DNA of 64,000 bases from an uncultured Eisenbergiella sp. (GTDB taxonomy: Bacteria > Bacillota > Clostridia > Lachnospirales > Lachnospiraceae): assembly GCA_910585455.1 (NCBI GenBank), contig CAJUEL010000006.1:81398-145397 (forward strand), read 5' to 3'. Every line of letters starts with the position of its first letter. The first letter of the stretch is position 1. The position numbers and the translations under genes are program-made. A model generated the notes under the pieces. That model worked only from the letters and a program-made list of their open reading frames with translations. It did no database searches and was not told where the DNA came from. Shown here piece after piece: positions 34,229 to 41,991 of this stretch.

Positions 34229-35086
34229 ATGAGATTGAAGTTTACCAAGATGCAGGGATGCGGAAATGATTATGTGTACATAAACGGGTTTGAAAAGACG
34301 GTGCCGCAGGAGAAAAAGGCAGAGCTTGTCAGAAGACTCAGCGACAGGCATTTCGGCGTGGGCGGCGATGGGGTGATTTTCATCAATCCGGCGCAGGATG
34401 CGGACTTTGAGATGGAAATGTACAATGCGGACGGGAGCCGGTCGGAGATGTGCGGGAACGGGATCCGCTGTGTGGCGAAATATGTGCATGATAAGGGGAT
34501 GACGGACCGGGAGCAGTTTACGATTGTGAGCGGCGGCCAGATTAAGAAAATGATGCTGACCGTGGAGGACGGCAGAACAGAGGCGGTGCGTGTGGACATG
34601 GGAGAGCCGGAGCTTTGCGCACAGAAAATTCCGGTGCTCGCGGATGCGCAGAGAGTGGTGGATGCGCCGGTCACCGTCGGCGGGCAGGAGTATCGCATGA
34701 CCTGCGTATCCATGGGAAACCCCCATGCGGTCGTTTTTGTGGAAAATACGGAGGATGTGCAGATCGGGGAATGCGGTCCGCTTTTTGAATGCCATGAGCG
34801 CTTTCCCAACCGGATCAACACGGAATTCGTGCAGGTGCTGGACAAAAAGCAGGTCCGGATGCGGGTCTGGGAGCGTGGGACAGGGGAAACCCTCGCCTGC
34901 GGCACCGGCTGCTGCGCAACGGCCGTGGCCTGCGTATTAAACGGACTGACTGACCGTAAGATCACGGTCCTCGTGCGCGGCGGCGCGCTGCAGATCGAAT
35001 GGAATGAAGCGGATAACCATGTATACATGACGGGGCCGGCAGAGTTTGTATTTGAAGGCGAGACGGAAATAGTGCCGGAATCGTAA
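34229..35086 (+). CDS. dapF: Diaminopimelate epimerase
   Basis: 285 residues. MRLKFTKMQGCGNDYVYI is the conserved start, and AGGAAAGGAA precedes the ATG at 34229. The two catalytic cysteines are in EMCGNGIRC (about residue 75) and LACGTGCCAT (about residue 224). It converts LL- to meso-diaminopimelate for lysine and peptidoglycan, so the wall is expected to be of the meso-DAP type. No other lysine genes are adjacent. Confidence 0.96.
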   Translation: MRLKFTKMQGCGNDYVYINGFEKTVPQEKKAELVRRLSDRHFGVGGDGVIFINPAQDADFEMEMYNADGSRSEMCGNGIRCVAKYVHDKGMTDREQFTIVSGGQIKKMMLTVEDGRTEAVRVDMGEPELCAQKIPVLADAQRVVDAPVTVGGQEYRMTCVSMGNPHAVVFVENTEDVQIGECGPLFECHERFPNRINTEFVQVLDKKQVRMRVWERGTGETLACGTGCCATAVACVLNGLTDRKITVLVRGGALQIEWNEADNHVYMTGPAEFVFEGETEIVPES

Positions 35087-35099
35087 CGGTAGGTGATAT

Positions 35100-35456
35100 A
35101 TGTGGAGGGGAAATCTGATTTACCTGAAAGCTTTTTTGAGAGCGATTGCTATCCTGCTGTGCATGTTCACCGTGATAGGGGGTGTTTTGTTCATCATTTC
35201 GAATGCGCCCGGGATCATCAGCAGAAGGATTGGCGAAGCGGTTTTTAAAGGGAAAGGTCTGCATGCGGGGGAGGATGGAAAGAAAGATGGGCATCTGCTT
35301 TGGAAAATAGAGTGGATTCATTTTTATCCCCTGAAAAAATGCTCCTGGGCCTGTTGTGGCTGTCTGGCGCATGGATCAGTGTCACCGGGATCCTGCTATA
35401 TTTGCCGGGGAGAGAAAGGGAGGCGCTTTTTTATCCCGTTTTTTTGGGCATCCTGA
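35100..35456 (+). CDS. Small membrane protein, possibly the front half of a frameshifted gene
   Basis: The ATG at 35100 has a good TAGGTGA site 13 bases after dapF. The first 75 or so residues look real: a basic start, one membrane helix (AIAILLCMFTVIGGVLFII), then a charged segment. After about 35330 the frame turns Cys/Ser/Gly-rich and overlaps the better coding frame of the next entry. The likely reading is either a short protein overlapping the next gene or the front of one longer protein joined by a -1 shift near the six A at 35334-35339. Confidence 0.45.
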   Translation: MWRGNLIYLKAFLRAIAILLCMFTVIGGVLFIISNAPGIISRRIGEAVFKGKGLHAGEDGKKDGHLLWKIEWIHFYPLKKCSWACCGCLAHGSVSPGSCYICRGEKGRRFFIPFFWAS

Positions 35457-35977
35457 CAGCGCTGTCTTTTGTGCCGCTAACCGGATATATCAGGTATTAT
35501 CGTTGTATCCCGTATCTGAACAGAATTCTGTCCGGAAAGGAAATGAACAGCCTGCTGGAGCAGGAAGACTTTGAACGGGTTTTGTTTTCCGATGCGTATT
35601 TGAACAGGTATGTTTCCATTTTCAAAAGCGGGAGCTGGCTTGTGGTGCGTGGAACGGTCATTTCCAGAAAGCTGCTGACCATGGCGCACATACGGTGTGG
35701 CGTCGGTAGGAGGAATCCGCACGCTTATCTGGAACTGTTTTATCTGAACGGAAAAAAGATCACGATAGATTTGGGAGCCGGGATAGCCGACAACCAGAAA
35801 AGAGAGGCGGAGATCGCGGATTTTTTTTCAGGGGAAACGGAGTATCCGGATGCGATGACAGGGTTCTACAGAGAGGATCAGCTGGTTGAACAGATCGAAA
35901 AAAAATACCGCGCACTCCTGCCGGAATTGGAAAAGGAATCTGATAAGATATTGTTCCTTCTGCGATTCACGGCCTGA
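35300..35977 (+). CDS. Two-helix membrane protein of unknown function
   Basis: Up to 225 residues from a TTG at 35300; GTG 35312 and ATG 35339 are other starts, and none has a convincing ribosome site. Two membrane helices (MLLGLLWLSGAWISVTGILL and ALFYPVFLGILTALSFVPL) lead into a cytoplasmic part with IRYYRCIPYLNRILSG and FERVLFSDAYLNRYVSIF, ending in a charged helix. I do not recognise the family. The poor start supports a frameshift joining it to the upstream frame in the other entry. Confidence 0.55.
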   Translation: MENRVDSFLSPEKMLLGLLWLSGAWISVTGILLYLPGREREALFYPVFLGILTALSFVPLTGYIRYYRCIPYLNRILSGKEMNSLLEQEDFERVLFSDAYLNRYVSIFKSGSWLVVRGTVISRKLLTMAHIRCGVGRRNPHAYLELFYLNGKKITIDLGAGIADNQKREAEIADFFSGETEYPDAMTGFYREDQLVEQIEKKYRALLPELEKESDKILFLLRFTA

Positions 35978-36040
35978 CCGGTCGCTCATAGCAACGGTAA
36001 CGAACGCGCTTTGCGATGTGCCAAAAGGCGTTATAGCTGT

Positions 36041-36069
36041 TTGACTTTTTTTGGCTCCTGTGCTACAAT
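36041..36069 (+). promoter_or_regulatory. Promoter of the FMN riboswitch-ribU unit
   Basis: TTGACT (36041-36046) and TACAAT (36064-36069) with a 17-base spacer, about 27 bases before the aptamer. Confidence 0.72.
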
Positions 36070-36095
36070 CGTGGAAACAACTGAATAGCGGAAAT

Positions 36096-36206
36096 GTCTT
36101 CAGGGCAGGGTGAAATTCCCGATCGGCGGTTATAGTCCGCGGGCGCGAAAGCGCGGGGGCCGGTGAAATTCCGGAACCGACGGTATAGTCCGGATTAAAG
36201 AAGGTG
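36096..36206 (+). promoter_or_regulatory. FMN riboswitch (RFN element)
   Basis: The conserved RFN blocks are in order: TCTTCAGGGCAGGGTGAAAT, TCCCGATCGGCGGTTATAG, GCCGGTGAAATTCCGG, AACCGACGGTATAGTCCGGA and the closing TAAAGAAGG. FMN binding should fold the terminator at 36295-36339 and turn off the riboflavin transporter gene downstream. Confidence 0.97.
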
Positions 36207-36294
36207 TATTGAGATTGTCAGATGAAATCTGATGATGGGTTTATACGCTTTTTTATCAAGCTGCTCTGTTGACATGCGCAATACACCTGAAAAT

Positions 36295-36339
36295 AACACC
36301 TGAAAGACATATCGGCGCTTTCGGGTGTTTCATATTTTT
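36295..36339 (+). terminator. Riboswitch expression-platform terminator
   Basis: AACACCTGAAAG (36295-36306) pairs with CTTTCGGGTGTT (36318-36329), followed by a T-rich stretch. A second ACACCTGAAA copy at 36283-36292 could compete for the right arm, giving an antiterminator. Confidence 0.75.
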
Positions 36340-36353
36340 CAGGAGGTGTTCAA

Positions 36354-36908
36354 ATGAACAATATCAGCAAAACAAAGAAACTCACAACCATAGCCATGCT
36401 ATGCGCACTCGCCTATGGAGCGGCGGCCTTCGGGCGTATTCCTCTCGTCCTTTTTCTGAAATACGATCCCAAGGATGTGGTGATTGTAATTGGCGGGCTG
36501 CTGTTTGGCGCGCCGGCCTCTTTTGCAATCACCGTAATCGTTTCCGTATTGCAAATGCTGACGATCAGCGGAACCGGAATTTTGGGATGCATCATGAACA
36601 TCATCTCCAGCGCTTCCTTTTCCTGTACTGCCGTGCTGATCGCAAAAAGAACGCGGAAACGGGCCGGCGTTATGTCCGGGCTTCTGGGGGGCTGGTGCTG
36701 CCAGGTGATCGTGATGATGCTCTGGAACTATCTGATCGCCCCGCTTTATATGGGCTATCCGCGGGAAGCCGTCCTGGCATTGCTGCTCCCGGCATTTCTG
36801 CCGTTCAACGTCATCAAGGGCGGGCTGAACGCTGCAATAACCATGCTCCTGCACAGACCGGCGATCAGGCTCCTGCGCCGGTGTAGTCTGGCAGCGGATG
36901 ACGCCTGA
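36354..36908 (+). CDS. ribU: Riboflavin ECF transporter S component RibU
   Basis: 184 residues with about five to six membrane helices. LTTIAMLCALAYGAAAFGRI, FLKYDPKDVVIVIGGLLFG and the Ala/Ser-rich helix INIISS-like stretch (MNIISSASFSC) are typical of RibU, the riboflavin-binding subunit that works with a shared EcfAA'T module encoded elsewhere. The FMN riboswitch directly upstream supports the substrate. A strong AGGAGGTG site precedes the ATG. Confidence 0.95.
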   Translation: MNNISKTKKLTTIAMLCALAYGAAAFGRIPLVLFLKYDPKDVVIVIGGLLFGAPASFAITVIVSVLQMLTISGTGILGCIMNIISSASFSCTAVLIAKRTRKRAGVMSGLLGGWCCQVIVMMLWNYLIAPLYMGYPREAVLALLLPAFLPFNVIKGGLNAAITMLLHRPAIRLLRRCSLAADDA

Positions 36909-36959
36909 GCTTTTCGGATGCCGGCGCATATGCCTGGAACGATAAAAGAATAACGCACA

Positions 36960-36998
36960 GGGCGGGAGGATGGATATGGAACATCTCTCCTCCCGCCC
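36960..36998. terminator. Hairpin terminator between convergent ribU and the hypothetical gene
   Basis: GGGCGGGAGGA (36960-36970) pairs perfectly with TCCTCCCGCCC (36988-36998). It lacks a strong T run but lies exactly between the two gene ends. Confidence 0.55.
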
Positions 36999-37012
36999 GC
37001 ATGATGCGCATA

Positions 37013-37690
37013 TCAGGGCAACAGCATATACTCCAGAAACAGCTTCGCATGTTCAATGTTCTGCGCGGTAGAAATGATGCAGAACCAGGCGGGAAGCTGA
37101 TCGGTGATCATATATTTGGAATCCCGCACGTCAATGGCGATGGGGATTTCACCTGCCTCATCTCCCTCGAGATCCCGGTACAAAAGCCTGTCCTCATACT
37201 GTGCAAGCTCCTCTTCCGTAAAATATTCGCGCAGGTCATAAAATACCCCTACGCCCAGGTTATGGTCGATATAGGCATCATTGGTGATGATCACGTCCAG
37301 AGAGTGTGCCGCCGCCATCGCAGTAATCTTCTGCAGATTGGCGTAGGAATACTGGTCCGTTCCTTCGTAGTCCACATCCATATTCGTGGTGATCGTTGCC
37401 TGATATTCCTTCGTGTCAACCTGTGTGTACTGCTCGAAATCGGCACAGAGCGCCTCTGAGTCCAGCTCCTGATCAAAATAGGCGTTGACCATTGCCACAT
37501 CCAGGATGGAGTCCTTTTGTGATGCGATGCTGTAAACGATGCTGATCAGCGCCGCCACCGAGCAGATGGCGACGAGGGTGTGTACCTTATAATATTCCCA
37601 GAAATAATCCCATTTTTCCCGGAAGGGTTTTCCTTTCAGCTTCTGCTGCTGCTCCCGGATTTCGTCATGAACGGAATTGCCGACGGCCAT
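37013..37690 (-). CDS. Membrane-anchored protein of unknown function
   Basis: About 225 residues. A cytoplasmic start (VHDEIREQQQKLKGKPFREK) is followed by one membrane helix (LVAICSVAALISIVYSIAS) and an outer domain that resembles a small solute-binding lobe: LDVAMVNAYFDQELD, ITAMAAAHSLDVIITND and EEELAQYEDRLLY. The ATG at 37690 is ten bases after AGGAGG. The family is common in Lachnospiraceae but I know no function. It is transcribed alone toward ribU. Confidence 0.72.
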   Translation of the reverse strand: MAVGNSVHDEIREQQQKLKGKPFREKWDYFWEYYKVHTLVAICSVAALISIVYSIASQKDSILDVAMVNAYFDQELDSEALCADFEQYTQVDTKEYQATITTNMDVDYEGTDQYSYANLQKITAMAAAHSLDVIITNDAYIDHNLGVGVFYDLREYFTEEELAQYEDRLLYRDLEGDEAGEIPIAIDVRDSKYMITDQLPAWFCIISTAQNIEHAKLFLEYMLLP

Positions 37691-37825
37691 ATTATACATT
37701 CCTCCTTTGCTTTCACACATGCTGTCGCATGCCTGCTTACTATGATAAGCTTTTAAAAGGCTAAAGTCAATGAAGCCGTGGGGAGAGATTCATGAAAATT
37801 TTATGAACTGGTCCCCTTTTACGCC

Positions 37826-37854
37826 TTGAAAAAGGGAGCGATATGTAATATGAT
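37826..37854 (+). promoter_or_regulatory. Promoter of the DUF6106-like gene
   Basis: TTGAAA (37826-37831) and TATGAT (37849-37854) separated by 17 bases. Confidence 0.6.
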
Positions 37855-37911
37855 AGTAGCATACAGGTGACGAAATGAGTCGTTACAATCTGAGAAAAGG
37901 TGGTATTTTCA

Positions 37912-38406
37912 ATGAATGACAGCTATGTAGAATGTCTTGTGGCGCGCAAAAAATCCGGTCTGATGGGGCTTTTGAAGGTGGTGCTCATGGTCCTCACCGT
38001 GATTTTGGTGCTCATGGGAATGGTGGTGTTCCCGTTTTTGATCGCGGCGCTGGTGACGGGAGTCGGCACCTGGTTTGCCAGCATGTATGCGAGCATGGAG
38101 TTTGAGTATTTATATGTGGACAGGGAGATCACGGTGGACAAGGTTCTGAATAAGTCCAGACGCAAGAAAGGGGAGAAATTCGATGTGGGCCGCATAGAGA
38201 TACTGGCGCCCATCAAGTCCTGGCACCTGGACAGCTATAAGAACCGTCAGTTTAAGGTGACCGATTATTCCAGCGGCATCGAGGGGCAGCCGGACCGCCG
38301 CTATGCGATGATTTATGACGGCGGCAGGAAGGTCCTTTTAGAGCCCAGCGCAGAGTTTGTAAAAGCCGTCCAGTCCGTTGCGCCAAGAAAAGTATTTTTT
38401 GATTGA
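37912..38406 (+). CDS. DUF6106-like membrane protein
   Basis: 164 residues from the ATG at 37912, with AAGGTGG upstream. NDSYVECLVARKKSG begins the protein, two close membrane helices follow (about residues 20-60), and the rest is cytoplasmic with FEYLYVDREITVDKVLNKSR and FDVGRIEILAPIKSW. This matches the DUF6106 family as I remember it, found in Lachnospiraceae near guaB; function unknown. The stop codon overlaps the -35 box of the guaB promoter. Confidence 0.72.
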   Translation: MNDSYVECLVARKKSGLMGLLKVVLMVLTVILVLMGMVVFPFLIAALVTGVGTWFASMYASMEFEYLYVDREITVDKVLNKSRRKKGEKFDVGRIEILAPIKSWHLDSYKNRQFKVTDYSSGIEGQPDRRYAMIYDGGRKVLLEPSAEFVKAVQSVAPRKVFFD

Positions 38407-38431
38407 CACGGCGGCATAAGTCTGTTAAACT
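38403..38431 (+). promoter_or_regulatory. Promoter of guaB
   Basis: TTGACA (38403-38408) and TAAACT (38426-38431), 17-base spacer; the -35 overlaps the stop codon of the previous gene. The leader to guaB is about 105 bases. Confidence 0.65.
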
Positions 38432-38541
38432 TTCATAAACCAAACAGAAACTGTCAGTATTTTGGGACAATGGAGAACTTGTTTTCTGTTGCATTACTGG
38501 CAGTTTTCCGTTACATAAAACAAAATACAGGAGGAGAGAAA

Positions 38542-39996
38542 ATGGGTCAGATTATTGGCGAAGGCATTACTTTTGACGATGTGCTGCTCGTGCCGGCATA
38601 TTCACAGGTAATTCCGAATCAGGTGGATGTGACCACCTGGTTGACAAAGAAAATCAAACTGAACATTCCGCTGATGAGTGCGGGAATGGATACCGTTACC
38701 GAGTACAGAATGGCGATCGCCATGGCGCGTCAGGGCGGCATCGGTATCATCCACAAGAATATGTCCATCGAGGCGCAGGCCGACGAGGTGGACAAGGTGA
38801 AGCGTTCAGAGAACGGCGTCATCACAGATCCTTTTTCTCTATCTCCGGAGCATACGCTTGCCGATGCCAATGAGCTGATGGCCAAATTCCGCATTTCCGG
38901 AGTCCCGGTCACAGAGGGCAGAAAGCTGGTTGGCATCATCACAAACCGCGACCTCAAGTTCGAAACAGATTTCACGAAGAAAATTAAAGAATCCATGACC
39001 AGCGAAGGGCTGATCACCGCGCCGGAGGGCATTACGCTGGAGGAAGCGAAGGCGGTTTTGGCAAGAGCGCGGAAGGAAAAGCTTCCCATCGTGGACAAGG
39101 ACTTCAACTTAAAGGGTTTGATCACGATCAAGGATATCGAGAAGACCATCAAATATCCGCTTGCTGCCAAGGATGTGCAGGGCAGGCTTTTGTGCGGCGC
39201 CGGCGTGGGCATCACCGCGAATGTGCTGGACCGCGTGGCGGCGCTGGTGGAGGCCAAGGTGGATGTGATCGTTCTGGATTCCGCCCACGGACATTCCGAA
39301 AATGTGCTGCGGTGTCTGCGCATGATCAAGGAGGCCTATCCCGATCTGCAGGTCATCGCGGGCAATGTCGCCACGGGAGAGGCGACGCGGGCGCTGATCG
39401 AGGCGGGCGCGGACGCAGTCAAGGTCGGCATCGGTCCCGGTTCTATCTGTACCACCCGTGTGGTTGCGGGCATCGGCGTGCCGCAGATCACGGCGATCAT
39501 GGACTGCTATGCGGTGGCGAAGGAATATGACATTCCGATCATTGCGGACGGCGGCATCAAATACTCCGGCGAGATCACCAAGGCGATCGCGGCGGGCGGC
39601 AATGTCTGCATGATGGGCTCCATGTTTGCGGGCTGTGATGAGAGCCCCGGCGCTTTTGAGCTGTATCAGGGACGGAAATATAAGGTATACCGCGGCATGG
39701 GTTCTATCGCCGCGATGGAAAATGGCAGCAAGGATCGGTACTTCCAGTCCGATGCGAAGAAGCTGGTGCCCGAGGGCGTGGAAGGGCGTGTCGCTTATAA
39801 AGGACTTGTGGAGGACACCGTGTTCCAGCTGATGGGCGGTCTGCGTTCCGGCATGGGCTACTGCGGCGCACAGAACATAGAGGAATTGAAGCAGAACGGT
39901 AAATTCGTGAAAATTTCCGCCGCTTCCTTAAAGGAAAGCCATCCTCATGATATCCACATCACCAAAGAGGCGCCTAACTACAGCTCGGCGGATTGA
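38542..39996 (+). CDS. guaB: Inosine-5'-monophosphate dehydrogenase
   Basis: 484 residues from the ATG at 38542, after AGGAGGAG. The barrel starts at GITFDDVLLVPAYS. Two CBS domains (about residues 95-205) sit within it. The catalytic loop GPGSICTTRVVAG contains Cys303, and the flap ends near YRGMGS and GVEGRVAYKG. It oxidises IMP to XMP using NAD, the committed step of GMP synthesis. With purO and AICAR transformylase 1.3-3 kb downstream this is a purine-rich neighbourhood, though each has its own start signals. Confidence 0.97.
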   Translation: MGQIIGEGITFDDVLLVPAYSQVIPNQVDVTTWLTKKIKLNIPLMSAGMDTVTEYRMAIAMARQGGIGIIHKNMSIEAQADEVDKVKRSENGVITDPFSLSPEHTLADANELMAKFRISGVPVTEGRKLVGIITNRDLKFETDFTKKIKESMTSEGLITAPEGITLEEAKAVLARARKEKLPIVDKDFNLKGLITIKDIEKTIKYPLAAKDVQGRLLCGAGVGITANVLDRVAALVEAKVDVIVLDSAHGHSENVLRCLRMIKEAYPDLQVIAGNVATGEATRALIEAGADAVKVGIGPGSICTTRVVAGIGVPQITAIMDCYAVAKEYDIPIIADGGIKYSGEITKAIAAGGNVCMMGSMFAGCDESPGAFELYQGRKYKVYRGMGSIAAMENGSKDRYFQSDAKKLVPEGVEGRVAYKGLVEDTVFQLMGGLRSGMGYCGAQNIEELKQNGKFVKISAASLKESHPHDIHITKEAPNYSSAD

Positions 39997-40053
39997 AAGC
40001 TTTTATAATAGAAAGAGGAGATTACGGTTCAGATTGATTTGCGCCGTGACGAA

Positions 40054-40143
40054 CAGGGGGCTATGCTGATTGGCGTAGTCCCCTGTCGGGCTAAACGGAC
40101 TGTGTCCGCTGCCAGACCGAATGACATTGCGGTCTGAATTGTG
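40054..40143. repeat. Post-guaB hairpin and decayed half of a palindrome-C type repeat
   Basis: CAGGGG and CTA (40054-40063) pair with TAG and CCCCTG (40076-40085). After it, AATGACATTG-CG-GTCTGAA (about 40118-40136) copies the right end of palindrome C (16063-16083) closely, without its left partner. This is a degenerate copy. Confidence 0.5.
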
Positions 40144-40162
40144 ACAAAAATGCAGGATTTTC

Positions 40163-40191
40163 TTGTAAGTCAGAAATAAACCCGGTATAAT
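40163..40191 (+). promoter_or_regulatory. Promoter of the DHH phosphoesterase gene
   Basis: TTGTAA (40163-40168) and TATAAT (40186-40191) with a 17-base spacer, about 30 bases before the ATG. Confidence 0.7.
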
Positions 40192-40221
40192 GACAATTAC
40201 CAGAGAACAGGAGGGAGATAT

Positions 40222-41196
40222 ATGAGTGACTTTCATGAGCTTGTGGAATTGTGCAAGGGCCACAGGCTTTATATTCAAACCCACAATTTTCCGGATCCGG
40301 ATGCAATCGCTTCCGCATACGGTCTGCAAAAGCTGCTTGCGCTCTATGGGATTTCATCCAGGCTGTGTTATGATGGCAGAATCGATAAGCTGAGCGCTTC
40401 CAAAATGCTGGAGGCTTTCGGGATTCAGATGGTCTCCTACGCCAGTCTGCTTCCCGAGCTGTGCGAGGAGGATTATATCATCTGTGTGGACACGCAGAAG
40501 CATGGGGGAAATGTCACCGATTTTGTGGGAGACGAGGTGGCATGCATTGACCATCATCCCACCTTTGTGCCGATGGAATACCGCTATCAGAATATCCGCA
40601 TCACCGGGGCATGTGCCACGCTGATTGCAGAATATTATGCTGCGCTGGGCAAGACGCCGGACCGGGATGTGGCGACTGCGCTGCTGTATGGTCTGAAAAT
40701 GGATACGCTGCAGTTTACGAGGGGTGTGACGCAGGAGGACATTGCGATGTTCGCCTTTTTGTTCCCCCATTGCGATCAGGAGGTGCTGTCGGATCTGGAA
40801 AGAAACAATATGGAATTTGCCGACCTGAAGGCGTATGGAGCCGCCATAGACAGCATTGAAATCTATGATAAGGTTGGATTCTCCTCCATTCCCTTTTCCT
40901 GCCCGGATGCGATGATCGCGATCCTTTCGGATTTCATACTTTCCCTGATTGAGGTGGAGACCGCTGTGGTGTTTTCCTTCCGGGAGGATGGAATCAAGCT
41001 GTCCGTCCGCTCAGAGGATGAATCGATCGACGCGGGGCAGCTGATTTACCGCGCTCTTCTGGGAATCGGAAACGGAGGCGGACATGCCGAAATGGCGGGC
41101 GGAATGATCCGCAAGGAGCAGGAAGAGCAGCTGGGGCGCTATCCGAAGGATGCGATCAGGAATTTATTTTTGAAGGCGTTGGAGGAACTGGATTAA
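40222..41196 (+). CDS. DHH-family phosphoesterase
   Basis: 324 residues. THNFPDPDAIASAYGL is motif I (the D-x-D of DHH proteins, here N-F-P-D-P-D), VDTQKHGG is motif II, and CIDHHPTF is the DHH motif itself. The C-terminal DHHA1-type domain has GNGGGHAEMAGG. The layout resembles NrnA/RecJ-like nanoRNases and c-di-AMP or pApA phosphodiesterases, without GGDEF or PAS parts. The exact substrate is not certain. A GGAGGGAG site precedes the ATG. Confidence 0.9.
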   Translation: MSDFHELVELCKGHRLYIQTHNFPDPDAIASAYGLQKLLALYGISSRLCYDGRIDKLSASKMLEAFGIQMVSYASLLPELCEEDYIICVDTQKHGGNVTDFVGDEVACIDHHPTFVPMEYRYQNIRITGACATLIAEYYAALGKTPDRDVATALLYGLKMDTLQFTRGVTQEDIAMFAFLFPHCDQEVLSDLERNNMEFADLKAYGAAIDSIEIYDKVGFSSIPFSCPDAMIAILSDFILSLIEVETAVVFSFREDGIKLSVRSEDESIDAGQLIYRALLGIGNGGGHAEMAGGMIRKEQEEQLGRYPKDAIRNLFLKALEELD

Positions 41197-41260
41197 AATA
41201 CAGCAGGACATTGCCTTTTAATCCGAAACGCCGCCGCTGGCGGCAGAATGGGAGGAAAAC

Positions 41261-41989
41261 ATGCAGAAATTGAATCTTGCGGAAGAGCTTTCGCAAAACG
41301 CGTATCCGGGGCGGGGCATCGTGATCGGAAAAAGTGCGGACGGCAAAAAGGCGGTAACCGCCTATTTCATCATGGGCAGGAGCACAAACTCCAGAAACCG
41401 CATTTTTGTCAAGGAGGGCGAGGGCATCCGCACCCAGGCCTTTGATCCGTCCAAACTGGAGGATCCCAGCCTGATCATCTATGCGCCGGTCCGCGTGCTG
41501 GGCAGCCGGACGATCGTCACAAACGGCGATCAGACGGATACGGTTTATGAGGGCTTTTCAAAGGGACTCACCTTTGAGCAGAGCCTGCGCAGCCGGGAAT
41601 TTGAACCGGATGGCCCCAATTATACGCCCCGCATTTCCGGCGTATTGCAGGTGGAAAATCAGTTTTTCCATTATGCCATGTCCATTTTAAAAAGCGACGA
41701 CGGGGACCCCTCCGGCTGTATCCGCAATACCTTCACCTATGAAAATCCGAAGGCGGGAGAGGGGCATTTCATCCATACCTATCTGCACGACGGCAATCCG
41801 CTGCCCAGCTTTGCGGGGGAGCCCAAAAAGGTGGAGATCGCCGGTGACATCGACAGCTTCACCCGGCTGGTATGGGAAAATCTGAACGAAGAAAACAAGG
41901 TTTCCCTGTTTGTGCGCTTCATTGACATCGCAAGCGGCGCATATGAGACAAGGATCGTGAATAAAAACGAAAGCGAAGAAAGGAATTGA
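41261..41989 (+). CDS. purO: IMP cyclohydrolase, PurO (archaeal) type
   Basis: 242 residues. AYPGRGIVIGKSADGKKAV, YFIMGRSTNSRNRIF and PNYTPRISGVL are the conserved blocks of PF07826, which cyclises FAICAR to IMP. This fold is unrelated to the cyclohydrolase half of PurH. It is followed within three bases by a gene for the other PurH activity, so the two enzymes replace bifunctional PurH. A GGGAGGAAAA site precedes the ATG. Confidence 0.93.
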   Translation: MQKLNLAEELSQNAYPGRGIVIGKSADGKKAVTAYFIMGRSTNSRNRIFVKEGEGIRTQAFDPSKLEDPSLIIYAPVRVLGSRTIVTNGDQTDTVYEGFSKGLTFEQSLRSREFEPDGPNYTPRISGVLQVENQFFHYAMSILKSDDGDPSGCIRNTFTYENPKAGEGHFIHTYLHDGNPLPSFAGEPKKVEIAGDIDSFTRLVWENLNEENKVSLFVRFIDIASGAYETRIVNKNESEERN

Positions 41990-41991
41990 CC

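Noticed and set aside
33698..34795. 365-codon version of the FMN-binding-like gene
   Set aside because: The first 216 codons are antisense to dapF; the real start is at 34147 where a signal anchor begins.
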